Part shown: piece after piece, positions 6,503-14,378 of the stretch
Layout: every line of letters starts with the position of its first letter
How positions within the stretch are numbered: the first letter of the stretch is position 1
Source: JAQUGA01 sp038210985
GTDB taxonomy: Bacteria; Bacteroidota; Bacteroidia; Bacteroidales; WCHB1-69
NCBI GenBank assembly: GCA_038210985.1
Contig: JBBQWB010000063.1
Coordinates: 1-17,980 of the forward strand
Direction of reading: 5' to 3'
Length of the DNA stretch: 17,980 nucleotides
Notes under the pieces: generated by a model
The model's database searches: none
Told to the model about the DNA's origin: nothing
The model's input: the letters and a program-made list of their open reading frames with translations, nothing else
Position numbers and translations under genes: made by a program

Positions 6503-7279
6503 TTATTTTCGTTTAATCATTCGTAATAAAAAGAATGTCAGCAAACTAATCGCTATAAATATAATTGCAACAGGACGAGAATAAGCTAAGCCATAACTTG
6601 TAAATCGTTCAAAAATAAGCACAGGAGTTGTCATTGGATGATATGCAATAATAATTACAGCACCAAACTCGCTCATACCACGAGCAAACATTAAAACAAT
6701 GCCACCAATAATTGCCCTCCAAGCTAAAGGCAATGAAATGGTAAAAAAAACTCTAAGTGGCGATGCTCCCAAATTTGATGCAGCCAATTCAAACTTTTTG
6801 GGCACCGAATCAAATCCTGTTAGAGTCGCATTAAATAAAAATGGAATGCTTACAAAGGCCATGGCTAAAGCAATTCCAAAATGAGTGCCTACAAAATTAA
6901 TTCCTACTGCATCTGCAAATTTGCCTACCGCAGTATTTCGGCTAACTATTCCAAGTATTGCAATACCAGCAGCTGTGTGCGGGATAACTACTGGCAAATC
7001 GAAAAGACTGATAATCAACTTTTTTAATGGAAATGTATTTCTGGAAATAAAATAAGCTGCAGGTATTACAAAAATAATGGAACATAATGTGGCAAGAAAA
7101 GCAGAAAAAATGGTCGTATAAATACTGTCGGTTACTTCTGTATCGATTAATGCAGATTTTAATTCCGGAAAATTGGAAGACAAAAAAAGCCCAATTATGG
7201 GAGCTAAAATAAATAATACTGCAAAACTACCCAGTAGCAGTATTGTTATCCTAAACCAATCTAGCGAAACTTGTTTCAT
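6503..7279 (-). CDS. wtpB: Molybdate/tungstate ABC transporter permease
   Basis: The permease has 258 residues and about six membrane helices (near 10-33, 52-79, 88-112, 132-153, 188-212, 233-253). The loop that docks on the ATPase is clear: ELAASNLGASPLRVFFTISLP (164-184), the EAA motif. FDLPVVIPHTAAGIAIL (93-109) and MSEFGAVIIIAYHPMTTPVLIFERF (202-226) are close to archaeal-type WtpB and related to ModB. It should form the inner-membrane channel for molybdate or tungstate. A promoter box lies just upstream, so this appears to be the first gene of the operon. No substrate-binding protein gene is found before it, after the ATPase, or elsewhere in the window, which is unusual for an ABC importer. 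Confidence 0.8.
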   Translation of the reverse strand: MKQVSLDWFRITILLLGSFAVLFILAPIIGLFLSSNFPELKSALIDTEVTDSIYTTIFSAFLATLCSIIFVIPAAYFISRNTFPLKKLIISLFDLPVVIPHTAAGIAILGIVSRNTAVGKFADAVGINFVGTHFGIALAMAFVSIPFLFNATLTGFDSVPKKFELAASNLGASPLRVFFTISLPLAWRAIIGGIVLMFARGMSEFGAVIIIAYHPMTTPVLIFERFTSYGLAYSRPVAIIFIAISLLTFFLLRMIKRK

Positions 7280-7310
7280 CTAAAAAATCAACATTTAAAG
7301 TACAAACTTA

Positions 7311-7318
7311 CAAAAATA
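7311..7318 (-). promoter_or_regulatory. -7 box of the transporter operon
   Basis: Minus-strand TATTTTTG (7318 to 7311) matches TAnnTTTG and lies 31 bp before the permease ATG. No clear -33 TTG is visible at the right distance. The 6-bp inverted repeat TAGCTT (7325-7330) / AAGCTA (7342-7347) covers the -33 region and could be an operator. Confidence 0.45.
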
Positions 7319-7455
7319 ACATTATAGCTTGTTAAATTTATAAGCTAATCGAAAAATGAAAGACTAATTAGTGTAAATCATAAAAAACAAGCAACATGTA
7401 AGCAGCTAATATTCAAAATAATAAAAAGTTTTCTTGCAGACACTAAATATAAGAA

Positions 7456-8232
7456 TTAACCATGAAAAGAAACTTCTTTAAAACCACACTCAATTAATTC
7501 GGAATTATTGACTAATAATTGCAAATTTCCGTATTCAGATACACCTTGAATGGTAGCATCAATTGTCTGTTCATTAATCGTAAAGCGATGGTTAGCTTTG
7601 TATTTATACATATTATTTAAAAATTCCTCGTCAAAAACATGTACATTATTTGACAACATTTCGCAATAACGATTTGAAATACATTTAATTAGGTTTTTTG
7701 CAACTTCATCCATGTCATAATACATTTCGGTAACTTGCGAAACAGATGTAGGATTTGGCAAATAACTGGGAAAATTAATTTGATTTATATTTAAGCCAAC
7801 ACCAATAATCGAATAAGCAATTTCGTTGCCGATTACAGTATTTTCAATTAATATTCCACCAAGTTTTTTATCCCCAAAATATAAATCGTTGGGCCATTTT
7901 ATGGAAAGGTTTTTATGAACCACTATCAATGTACGCAATAAATCCAAAACACCTAATGTTACAGCCTTTGATAAAAAAAATTGTTCATTTGCCTTTATGG
8001 TAGGATAAACAATTATACTAACTAAACAATTTTTGTTTACTTCGCTGTGCCATACATTTCCACGTTGCCCCTTGCCTGCTTTTTGACTACTTGCATAAAC
8101 AGAAAAACAATCGGGAATTATAGATTTTAAATCACAAGGCTTAGGCTCAGTGGCTTTACACTGTTTTATTAATTCCATCAAATAGTCATTTGTGGATGAA
8201 GTTTCTTTCAATTTTTTAATAATAATCATCAA
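7456..8232 (-). CDS. birA: Biotin--[acetyl-CoA-carboxylase] ligase
   Basis: This 258-residue enzyme activates biotin with ATP and attaches it to the biotin carrier domain of carboxylases in the cytosol. The catalytic core is clear: GKGQRGNVWHS (53-63, the biotinyl-AMP loop), KWPNDLYF (112-119), KLGGILIE (123-130) and GVGLNIN (144-150). A short C-terminal domain follows. There is no N-terminal helix-turn-helix, so it is the monofunctional type that does not repress biotin genes. Two ATG codons open the frame (8232 and 8229), and either may be used. It is divergent from the rsfS operon across a ~294-bp AT-rich gap. No strict TAnnTTTG box was seen for it; a near match, TATATTG, lies about 20-30 bp upstream. 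Confidence 0.92.
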   Translation of the reverse strand: MMIIIKKLKETSSTNDYLMELIKQCKATEPKPCDLKSIIPDCFSVYASSQKAGKGQRGNVWHSEVNKNCLVSIIVYPTIKANEQFFLSKAVTLGVLDLLRTLIVVHKNLSIKWPNDLYFGDKKLGGILIENTVIGNEIAYSIIGVGLNINQINFPSYLPNPTSVSQVTEMYYDMDEVAKNLIKCISNRYCEMLSNNVHVFDEEFLNNMYKYKANHRFTINEQTIDATIQGVSEYGNLQLLVNNSELIECGFKEVSFHG

Positions 8233-8526
8233 TCCTTAGTTTCATAAACAAGCTACAATATACGACCTAAAAAAGTCGTTTTTTAAACTTTTACTCTAAA
8301 TTAACATTGTTAATTTAAACCTATTTTATTAAATACATACGAAGCAATTCATAATTAACTAAACGACAAACACATACAACCAATATCCTTATAAAAAAAT
8401 AATAAAATAAAAAATCAATCAATAATTTAAAATATTAAAAAAATCTAAATTTTGACATATTTAAGAATAAACATCACTTCAAAAAAATGAAACACTAAAA
8501 ATGATTATATTTGCAAAAAAAAATTC
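8233..8526. other. Divergent intergenic region between birA and rsfS
   Basis: This is very AT-rich DNA carrying the promoters of both divergent genes. A short hairpin CGAC/GTCG (8263-8278) followed by a run of T lies near the birA side. No small gene is evident. Confidence 0.5.
8506..8513 (+). promoter_or_regulatory. -7 box of the rsfS-ftsH operon
   Basis: TATATTTG matches TAnnTTTG exactly and ends 13 bp before the ATG of rsfS, so the leader would be only about 7-8 bases. No good -33 TTG was found at the usual spacing. Confidence 0.55.
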
Positions 8527-8928
8527 ATGCCGAAAATTAAAACAGAAACAAGTATTACCAAAATAAAATCAAAGGAAAAATCAACTTCCGGAATTTTGGA
8601 TATAATATTAAACTCTATCCTTGACAAAAAAGGAGAAGAAATTATTTTGATTGATTTAGCAAATATCAATAACACCTTGTTTGATAAATTTATAATTTGC
8701 ACCGCTAATTCAGGCATTCAAGCCGAAACAATATGCGATGAAATTATTCACAACGTTCAACGAGAAACAAAAGTAAAGCCAGTTTCTGTGGAAGGCAGAA
8801 GTAACAAAGAATGGATTTTAATTGATTATTTTGATACTTTAGTTCATATATTTATTTCCGAAACCCGATCCTATTTTAAACTTGAACAATTATGGGCAGA
8901 TGCTGAAATTAAACATATTAATAATTAA
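8527..8928 (+). CDS. rsfS: Ribosome silencing factor RsfS (Iojap family)
   Basis: The protein has 133 residues. RsfS binds ribosomal protein uL14 and blocks joining of the 30S and 50S subunits, lowering translation in starvation. The conserved core runs from about residue 25 to the end: KGEEIILIDLANINNTLFDKFIICTANSGIQAETICDEI, then VEGRSNKEWILIDYFDTLVHIFISETRSYFKLEQLW, which contains the family's typical E-G-x-x-x-x-x-W-x-L-I-D-Y and the Y-x-L-E-x-L-W end. An N-terminal lysine-rich extension of ~20 residues precedes it. It is the first gene of the operon, 22 bp before ftsH. Confidence 0.93.
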   Translation: MPKIKTETSITKIKSKEKSTSGILDIILNSILDKKGEEIILIDLANINNTLFDKFIICTANSGIQAETICDEIIHNVQRETKVKPVSVEGRSNKEWILIDYFDTLVHIFISETRSYFKLEQLWADAEIKHINN

Positions 8929-8950
8929 AAACTGAAACTACTTTACTTTT

Positions 8951-11032
8951 ATGGAACCTACAAAAAAGAAGAAAGAAATTTTTAATTTTTACTGGATATA
9001 CGGTGCTCTAGCTGTTTTGTTTATAGCTAGCTACTTTTGGAATACTGGTTCAAGTACTGCAAAAGAAATAAACTCAAATGAATTAGATCAAATGCTTTTA
9101 AGAGGTCATATTGATAAAATTGTAATTGTTCGAAAAAAAGAACAAGCTCAAATTTTTATTAAAAAAGACAGTTTAAAAATTGATGATAAATACAAAGATT
9201 TTGTAAACACTAAAACAGGGAAAACAGAAGAAGGCCCTCATTTTTATCATGTTATTGGTTCGGTAGAAACATTTAATAACACCATTGATAAAACTCAAGA
9301 TAAATTATTACGCCAAGACACCATAGGCAAATCCGAAGAAGCAAAACAGGAAATAATAAAGGATTTTAAGCCCGTGATTATTGCGTACGACAACTCCAAA
9401 GATTGGGGAATTGAAGCATTGGGTTGGCTGTTGCCAATAATTGTCATTGTAGTTATTTGGATATTCATTATGAAGTCGATGACCAAAGGTGGAGCCGGTG
9501 GTGGTCAAATTTTTAACTTTGGCAAATCGAAAGCACAGCTTTTTGACAAAAACACAGCCGTTTCGGTTAGTTTTAAGGATGTTGCTGGACTGCAAGGGGC
9601 TAAAGAGGAAATTATGGAAATTGTTGACTTTTTAAAAACTCCGAAAAAATACACAGAGTTGGGTGGTAAAATACCTAAGGGAGTATTATTAGTTGGACCT
9701 CCAGGAACAGGTAAAACCTTGTTGGCAAAAGCAGTGGCAGGCGAAGCAAAAGTTCCATTTTTCACTATGTCGGGTTCCGATTTTGTTGAAATGTTTGTAG
9801 GAGTTGGTGCTTCACGAGTTAGAGATTTATTTAAAACAGCCAAAGAAAAAGCTCCATGTATCATTTTTATTGATGAAATTGACGCCATTGGTCGAGCACG
9901 TGGAAAAAACGCTTTTTCGGGTTCAAACGATGAACGCGAAAGTACATTAAACGCTCTATTAACCGAAATGGATGGCTTTTCTACTAACAATGGAGTAATT
10001 TTACTTGCCGCCACAAATCGTGCAGATGTTTTAGATAAAGCATTGATGCGTGCAGGTCGTTTTGACCGCCAAATTCATGTTGAATTACCAGATGTAGAAG
10101 AACGTAGAGAAATATTTGAAGTACATATTCGCGACTTGAAATTAGCTAAAGATTTTGACCCTGAATTTTTTGCTCGTCAAACGCCTGGATTTTCTGGAGC
10201 TGACATCGCAAATGTATGCAACGAAGCTGCTCTAATTGCCGCTCGAAAAGAGAAAAAGGAAATTGGACGCCAAGATTTTCTAGATGCCATAGACCGAATT
10301 GTTGGTGGATTAGAACGTCGTACAAAAATCATATCTCCTAACGAGAAAAGAGTTATCGCATTTCACGAAGCTGGTCATGCTACTGTTAGCTGGCTAATAA
10401 GATATGCATCTCCACTGGTAAAAGTAACCATTGTTCCTCGCGGAAAATCACTAGGTGCTGCTTGGTATCTTCCCGAAGAACGTCAAATTACAACATTCGA
10501 ACAAATGTTTGATGAAATGACCGCTACTTTGGGTGGCAGAGCTTCGGAATATGTTATTTTTGGAAAAGTTTCAACAGGAGCATTAAATGATTTAGAAAGA
10601 GTATCCAAACAAGCGTATGCTATTGTTGTGTACTTTGGGATGAATGATAAGATTGGAAACGTAAGTTACTACGATTCAAGCGGACAAAGTGAATATAATT
10701 TTCAAAAACCTTATAGCGACGACACCGCAAAAATAATCGATCAAGAGGTTCAAAAACTAATCGAACAAGCATATCAACGTGCAAAACAAATAATCGTTGA
10801 TAACAGAACAAATATGGAAACTCTTGCTCATATGTTACTCGAAAAAGAAGTGATTTTTAGAGAAGATGTGAAAAATATTTTTGGTGAACGTAATTTTCCT
10901 GAAGAAATTAAAGAAGAAGAAAAGGCTAAAGTTACAAGTGCAAATTCGGAAAATGAAACTGAAAGTTTTGGAGAATTATCCAACATTAAAGAACCTACTG
11001 ACACAAATTCTAAAACTGAAATAAATCATTAG
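8951..11032 (+). CDS. ftsH: ATP-dependent zinc metalloprotease FtsH
   Basis: The protease has 693 residues. FtsH is a membrane-anchored hexamer that unfolds and degrades damaged membrane and selected cytosolic proteins. The first membrane helix (about 13-30) and the second (about 158-175) flank a periplasmic domain. The AAA module carries Walker A GPPGTGKT (249-256), Walker B with Asp308 in IIFIDEIDAIG, and the second region of homology, TNRADVLDKALMRAGRFDRQ, with its arginine fingers. The pore motif FVEMFVGVGAS is present. The protease domain has HEAGH (472-476) and the third zinc ligand Asp547 in TGALNDLERV. The charged C-terminal tail is typical of Bacteroidetes. Length is normal and all key residues are intact. 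Confidence 0.97.
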   Translation: MEPTKKKKEIFNFYWIYGALAVLFIASYFWNTGSSTAKEINSNELDQMLLRGHIDKIVIVRKKEQAQIFIKKDSLKIDDKYKDFVNTKTGKTEEGPHFYHVIGSVETFNNTIDKTQDKLLRQDTIGKSEEAKQEIIKDFKPVIIAYDNSKDWGIEALGWLLPIIVIVVIWIFIMKSMTKGGAGGGQIFNFGKSKAQLFDKNTAVSVSFKDVAGLQGAKEEIMEIVDFLKTPKKYTELGGKIPKGVLLVGPPGTGKTLLAKAVAGEAKVPFFTMSGSDFVEMFVGVGASRVRDLFKTAKEKAPCIIFIDEIDAIGRARGKNAFSGSNDERESTLNALLTEMDGFSTNNGVILLAATNRADVLDKALMRAGRFDRQIHVELPDVEERREIFEVHIRDLKLAKDFDPEFFARQTPGFSGADIANVCNEAALIAARKEKKEIGRQDFLDAIDRIVGGLERRTKIISPNEKRVIAFHEAGHATVSWLIRYASPLVKVTIVPRGKSLGAAWYLPEERQITTFEQMFDEMTATLGGRASEYVIFGKVSTGALNDLERVSKQAYAIVVYFGMNDKIGNVSYYDSSGQSEYNFQKPYSDDTAKIIDQEVQKLIEQAYQRAKQIIVDNRTNMETLAHMLLEKEVIFREDVKNIFGERNFPEEIKEEEKAKVTSANSENETESFGELSNIKEPTDTNSKTEINH

Positions 11033-11045
11033 TAAATCCTAAGTT

Positions 11046-11654
11046 ATGGAATCTACTTCGATTAAAGAACAAATTTTAAAATCCATAAGAGAATCTCTTA
11101 TTCAAAAAGACGAGGATAATATCTCCGAAAAATATGAGGTTTTTACTGAAACAAAACCGCTATCTGATGAATATCCTGATGTTTTGTTTGCTGCAAAATT
11201 TTCTGAAAATGGGGGTGCATTTCATTTATGCGGAAACTCTAAAGAACTAGTTTCAAAAATTTCCAATTTCTTTCACGACAAAAAATTAAATACCGTTTTT
11301 TGTAATAATGAAGATCTTGGCGAATTGCTTCAAGTATACGGATTAGGCGTTTTCGATAAAACCCTTCTCTCATTACCTTATGATTATATGGTAATGCCTC
11401 TCGATTATTTAATAGCCGAAAATGGAGCAATTGTTATCTCCACAAAATCTACTAAAATTGAAAATATATTTGAAAAAACGAAGCACTTAGTTTTAATTGC
11501 TCTAACTAGTCAGGTAAAACAAACTACAAAAGAAGCATTAAAATTATTGATAAAAAACAACACAAACACTTTCCCCTCTCAAACACTTATACTCCCCGAT
11601 CCAAGTTTTCAAAAAAACTTAAAAATAACTTTGTTCCTTCGCTATGTCTCTTAA
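11046..11654 (+). CDS. LUD-domain protein (LutC/YkgG-like), divergent
   Basis: This 202-residue soluble protein belongs to the LUD family, whose better-known members (LutB, LutC) take part in lactate utilisation. The family core is visible: the strand-helix VFDKTLLSLPYDYMVMPLDYLIAENGAIVIS (102-132), with the usual A-E-x-G-x-I/V-V motif. The C-terminus is odd. The family's typical S-G-P-S-x-T-A-D-I-E stretch is replaced by LILPDPSFQKNLKITLFLRY. No LutA/LutB partner lies nearby, so lactate use is unlikely. It sits between ftsH (13 bp before) and cdsA, which it overlaps by 11 bp, so its expression is coupled to phospholipid synthesis. The family call is fairly sure; the role here is unknown. Confidence 0.78.
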   Translation: MESTSIKEQILKSIRESLIQKDEDNISEKYEVFTETKPLSDEYPDVLFAAKFSENGGAFHLCGNSKELVSKISNFFHDKKLNTVFCNNEDLGELLQVYGLGVFDKTLLSLPYDYMVMPLDYLIAENGAIVISTKSTKIENIFEKTKHLVLIALTSQVKQTTKEALKLLIKNNTNTFPSQTLILPDPSFQKNLKITLFLRYVS

Positions 11655-12471
11655 AAATCTAGGAATACGAACTCTAACTGGGGCAATCTTTGTGCTTGTA
11701 TTAATTAGTTCAATGCTGATTAATTCTTACTTATTTGCTGGGTTGTTTTTAATTATTTGCATTTTAGGAACTCTTGAGTTTCATAATATTGTGAACAAAA
11801 ACCTACATATATCAAGCTCAAAATGGGTTTCCTTGTTTTTAAATATTTTTACCTATTCTATAATACTAATTTCTGCTTTAGAACAAAAATATTCTTATTT
11901 GCTTTATGCTTTATTTCTTATTTTACCAATAAGCATGGCAATAGAAATGTATCGAAAAACCAAGTCTTCAATATATAATATCGCTTTAAATTTACTATCG
12001 GTTATATATATTGCATTGCCCTTAAGCATCCTAAATTACTTTTACAACTTCCCAATTTCAAATGCTTCAAATGGGTATTTTTTAATGGTTTTTTTTATTT
12101 TAATTTGGGCTAATGATACTGGTGCATACTTGGTTGGCAGCTCAATTGGCAAACATCGCTTTTTTGAGCGAATATCTCCTAAAAAATCATGGGAAGGGTT
12201 TTTCGGCGGCTTATTCTTTTCCATCTTAATTGGATATTTTTTAAATAGCTATTTTAAATTTATGCCTATTGAATATTGGATAGGATTAAATCTTTTAATC
12301 GTTTTATCCTCAAGTTTTGGAGATTTAGCAGAGTCGATGATTAAAAGAACCCTTGTAATAAAAGATTCAGGCAACTTGTTACCCGGCCATGGGGGAATAT
12401 TAGATAGATTTGATGCCGTTATTTTTAGTTCCCCTTTTGTTTATGTATATTTGCAGTTTTTAACGCATTAA
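11644..12471 (+). CDS. cdsA: Phosphatidate cytidylyltransferase
   Basis: This 275-residue membrane enzyme makes CDP-diacylglycerol from CTP and phosphatidic acid, the branch-point precursor of bacterial phospholipids. Most of the length is hydrophobic, with about seven to eight membrane helices. The family signature is complete at 231-257: SMIKRTLVIKDSG followed by NLLPGHGGILDRFD, including the two Asp residues and the His-Gly-Gly. An upstream conserved block, WANDTGAYLVGSSIGKHRF, then SPKKSWEGFFGG, is also present. The start overlaps the LUD gene by 11 bp, and the stop is one base from the psd start, so they form an operon. Confidence 0.95.
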   Translation: MSLKNLGIRTLTGAIFVLVLISSMLINSYLFAGLFLIICILGTLEFHNIVNKNLHISSSKWVSLFLNIFTYSIILISALEQKYSYLLYALFLILPISMAIEMYRKTKSSIYNIALNLLSVIYIALPLSILNYFYNFPISNASNGYFLMVFFILIWANDTGAYLVGSSIGKHRFFERISPKKSWEGFFGGLFFSILIGYFLNSYFKFMPIEYWIGLNLLIVLSSSFGDLAESMIKRTLVIKDSGNLLPGHGGILDRFDAVIFSSPFVYVYLQFLTH

Positions 12472-12472
12472 G

Positions 12473-13126
12473 ATGAAAATACACAAAGAAGGATTTCCAA
12501 CTATTATAGTAGTTACAATATTTATTATTGTTATATATGTATTGGTTAATATTGTTTTTCCAGTTCAAACAATTTATCACATCATACTATATGTTTTATC
12601 CATTTTGTTTTTAGGTTTTATTCTTCGGTTTTTTCGCAACCCTAATCGAGAAATAATAATTGATTCGGAAGCTATTTATGCACCAGCCGATGGTACTGTT
12701 GTGGTAATTGAAGACATGCTTGAAAATGAATATTTTAAAGGCAAACGCAAGCAAATATCAATTTTCATGTCGCCCTTAAATGTGCACATAAATTATGCTC
12801 CTATTTCAGGAAAATTAATTTATAAAAAATATAATCCTGGTCGTTTTTTGGTGGCCTGGTTACCCAAATCATCTCAGTTAAACGAAAGTCACTCTATTGT
12901 AATAAAAGGTAAACACGGCGAAATATTGGTAAAACAGATTGCTGGTGCTGTTGCTCGTCGCATCGTTTGTAAAGCATGCGAGAATGAACATATAAATCAA
13001 GGTGAAGAATTTGGTATGATAAAATTTGGCTCACGAGTGGATTTATATTTGCCAATCGATATTAAAGTTGAAGCTGAATTAGAACAAAAAGTTAAAGCAA
13101 AAAAAACAGTTATTGCTAGGTTTTAA
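12473..13126 (+). CDS. psd: Phosphatidylserine decarboxylase, short bacterial form
   Basis: The enzyme has 217 residues and makes phosphatidylethanolamine from phosphatidylserine. An N-terminal pair of membrane helices (about 9-54) anchors it. The catalytic part includes YAPADGTVVVIED, then ISIFMSPLNVHINYAPISGKL, then PGRFLVAWLPKSSQLNESHS. The self-cleavage site Gly186-Ser187 in KFGSRVDLYLP generates the alpha chain with its pyruvoyl group, which is the short-form sequence (no LGST). It lies one base after cdsA and ends the operon. No phosphatidylserine synthase gene lies beside it. Length is typical of the short form. Confidence 0.93.
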   Translation: MKIHKEGFPTIIVVTIFIIVIYVLVNIVFPVQTIYHIILYVLSILFLGFILRFFRNPNREIIIDSEAIYAPADGTVVVIEDMLENEYFKGKRKQISIFMSPLNVHINYAPISGKLIYKKYNPGRFLVAWLPKSSQLNESHSIVIKGKHGEILVKQIAGAVARRIVCKACENEHINQGEEFGMIKFGSRVDLYLPIDIKVEAELEQKVKAKKTVIARF

Positions 13127-13158
13127 AATTTTATTGCTGAATTTTAAATTATTTTTTT
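13122..13158 (+). terminator. Terminator-like hairpin at the end of the phospholipid operon
   Basis: TTTAAAATT (13122-13130) and AATTTTAAA (13140-13148) form a perfect 9-bp stem with a 9-nt loop. A TTATTTTTTT run follows. It overlaps the psd stop codon (13124-13126). The stem is AT-only, so it would be weak. Confidence 0.5.
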
Positions 13159-13173
13159 AACCATATAAGATAT

Positions 13174-13427
13174 CACTATTGTCCGATAAAATAAATAAAT
13201 TTTGCTTTGGGTGTAAATTACTTCAATCAATTTTTGCCTCAATCCTAAAAAATGAATTGATTTTCAGCAATTTACATTCGCCAGCTGGCGAACAAGCGGG
13301 CAATAAATTGCGGAAAATCCATATTTTTAAAATACACAAAAACAAACCCTATCTTCCTTCATTTTACCTATTAGCTTGTTATACAACATTATACAACAGA
13401 TTTCAAAATTTATATCGGACAACAGTG
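13174..13427. mobile_element. MITE-like element with 15-bp inverted ends
   Basis: The left end CACTATTGTCCGATA (13174-13188) and the reverse complement of the right end (13413-13427, CACTGTTGTCCGATA) match at 14 of 15 positions. The similarity continues inward as TAAATTTTG on both sides with a 7-base gap. The 254-bp element holds no convincing transposase gene. No target-site duplication is evident. It carries the nested palindrome at 13259-13319 and a direct repeat of TTATACAACA (13379-13398). The right end lies 20 bp before the nucleotidyltransferase promoter box. It is probably a non-autonomous derivative of an IS, since the ends look like IS termini. Confidence 0.6.
13259..13319. repeat. 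Large nested hairpin with a perfect 16-bp palindrome in the loop
   Basis: GATTTTCAGCAATTTA (13259-13274) pairs with TAAATTGCGGAAAATC (13304-13319) at 15 of 16 positions. The loop contains TTCGCCAGCTGGCGAA (13277-13292), which is self-complementary over all 16 bases. The structure is unusually GC-rich in its centre compared with its surroundings. Confidence 0.75.
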
Positions 13428-13446
13428 AAAATGAATATTAAAAGTG

Positions 13447-13454
13447 TATTTTTG
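13447..13454 (+). promoter_or_regulatory. -7 box of the nucleotidyltransferase gene
   Basis: TATTTTTG matches TAnnTTTG exactly, 19 bp before the ATG at 13474. Because it lies inside the frame that would start at GTG 13444, it argues that the shorter ATG start is the real one. Confidence 0.55.
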
Positions 13455-13473
13455 TAATGAAAAATTAAATACT

Positions 13474-14373
13474 ATGAAACCAACATTACTTATTTTAGCT
13501 GCTGGAGTGGGAAGCAGATACGGAGGATTAAAACAAATTGACAAATTAGGACCTACCAATGAAACAATTATTGATTATTCAGTTTACGATGCGTATAAAG
13601 CTGGATTTGGAAAGGTTGTTTTTGTTATCCAAAAAAGTATTGAACACGATTTTAAAGAGGCAATTGCCGACAAGTATTCTGGTAAAATTAAAGTGGATTA
13701 TGTGCTTCAGGAAGTGGAGTCGGTTCAAAAACAATTCTCGGTTTCGCATCGAACTAAGCCATGGGGAACAGGTCATGCCGTTTTAATGGCAGCCGAAAAA
13801 ATTAACGAACCATTTGCTGTTATTAATGGCGATGATTTTTATGGAGCAGATTCATTTTGCAAAATGTCCAAATTTTTATCCATGAACTTAACCAATAAAG
13901 GTAAGTTTTCGATGATTGGTTATTATTTAAAAAACACATTATCTGAAAATGGGTTTGTGTCGCGCGGCGTTTGTAAAGTTAATGATGCAGGCATTATGAC
14001 GGATGTGCAAGAACATACAAAAATTCAAGAAATTGATGGTCAAATCGTTTTCGAGAATTCAGATGGATTAAATAAAAAATTAGATTCGGAAGCGATTGTT
14101 TCGATGAACTTTTGGGGATTTACTCCCGATATATTTAATCATTTAAAAGTTCTGTTTAATCAGTTTTTGGAAATTAATGCAAGTAGCGAAAAAGTTGAAT
14201 TTTATATTCCATTTGCGGTTAACGATATTGTAAAAGCGGGCTTAGCAGAAGTTACAGTATTAAAAACAACAGCTTCGTGGTTTGGTGTTACGTATCGCGA
14301 AGATCGTGAAAATGTAGTCGAAAATTTGCGAATACTTCACGAAAAAGGAATTTATCCAACGCCTTTGTGGTAA
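13474..14373 (+). CDS. Sugar-1-phosphate nucleotidyltransferase family protein
   Basis: The protein has 299 residues if it starts at ATG 13474. A longer frame from GTG 13444 adds ten residues but overlaps the promoter box. It has the nucleotidyltransferase fold that joins a sugar phosphate to an NTP. Motifs are LAAGVGSRYGGLKQID (8-23, nucleotide-binding loop), PWGTGHAVLMA (96-106), and NGDDFYG (118-124, metal-binding Asp residues). Later blocks include GFVSRGVC and SMNFWGFTP. This is a common Bacteroidetes family whose exact sugar and nucleotide are not evident from sequence. It is convergent with, and 5 bp from, the next gene. Confidence 0.85.
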   Translation: MKPTLLILAAGVGSRYGGLKQIDKLGPTNETIIDYSVYDAYKAGFGKVVFVIQKSIEHDFKEAIADKYSGKIKVDYVLQEVESVQKQFSVSHRTKPWGTGHAVLMAAEKINEPFAVINGDDFYGADSFCKMSKFLSMNLTNKGKFSMIGYYLKNTLSENGFVSRGVCKVNDAGIMTDVQEHTKIQEIDGQIVFENSDGLNKKLDSEAIVSMNFWGFTPDIFNHLKVLFNQFLEINASSEKVEFYIPFAVNDIVKAGLAEVTVLKTTASWFGVTYREDRENVVENLRILHEKGIYPTPLW

Positions 14374-14378
14374 TATTT

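Noticed and set aside
7280..7455. Molybdenum cofactor riboswitch or remnant of a binding-protein gene before the permease
   Set aside because: The gap is AT-rich, has no GC-rich helices of the riboswitch, and no frame resembles a binding protein.
9505..10014. Minus-strand ORF of 169 codons within ftsH
   Set aside because: It is antisense to the conserved AAA module of FtsH, which explains the openness.
13179..13457. Plus-strand ORF of 92 codons
   Set aside because: It spans the MITE-like element and its palindromes, without protein motifs.
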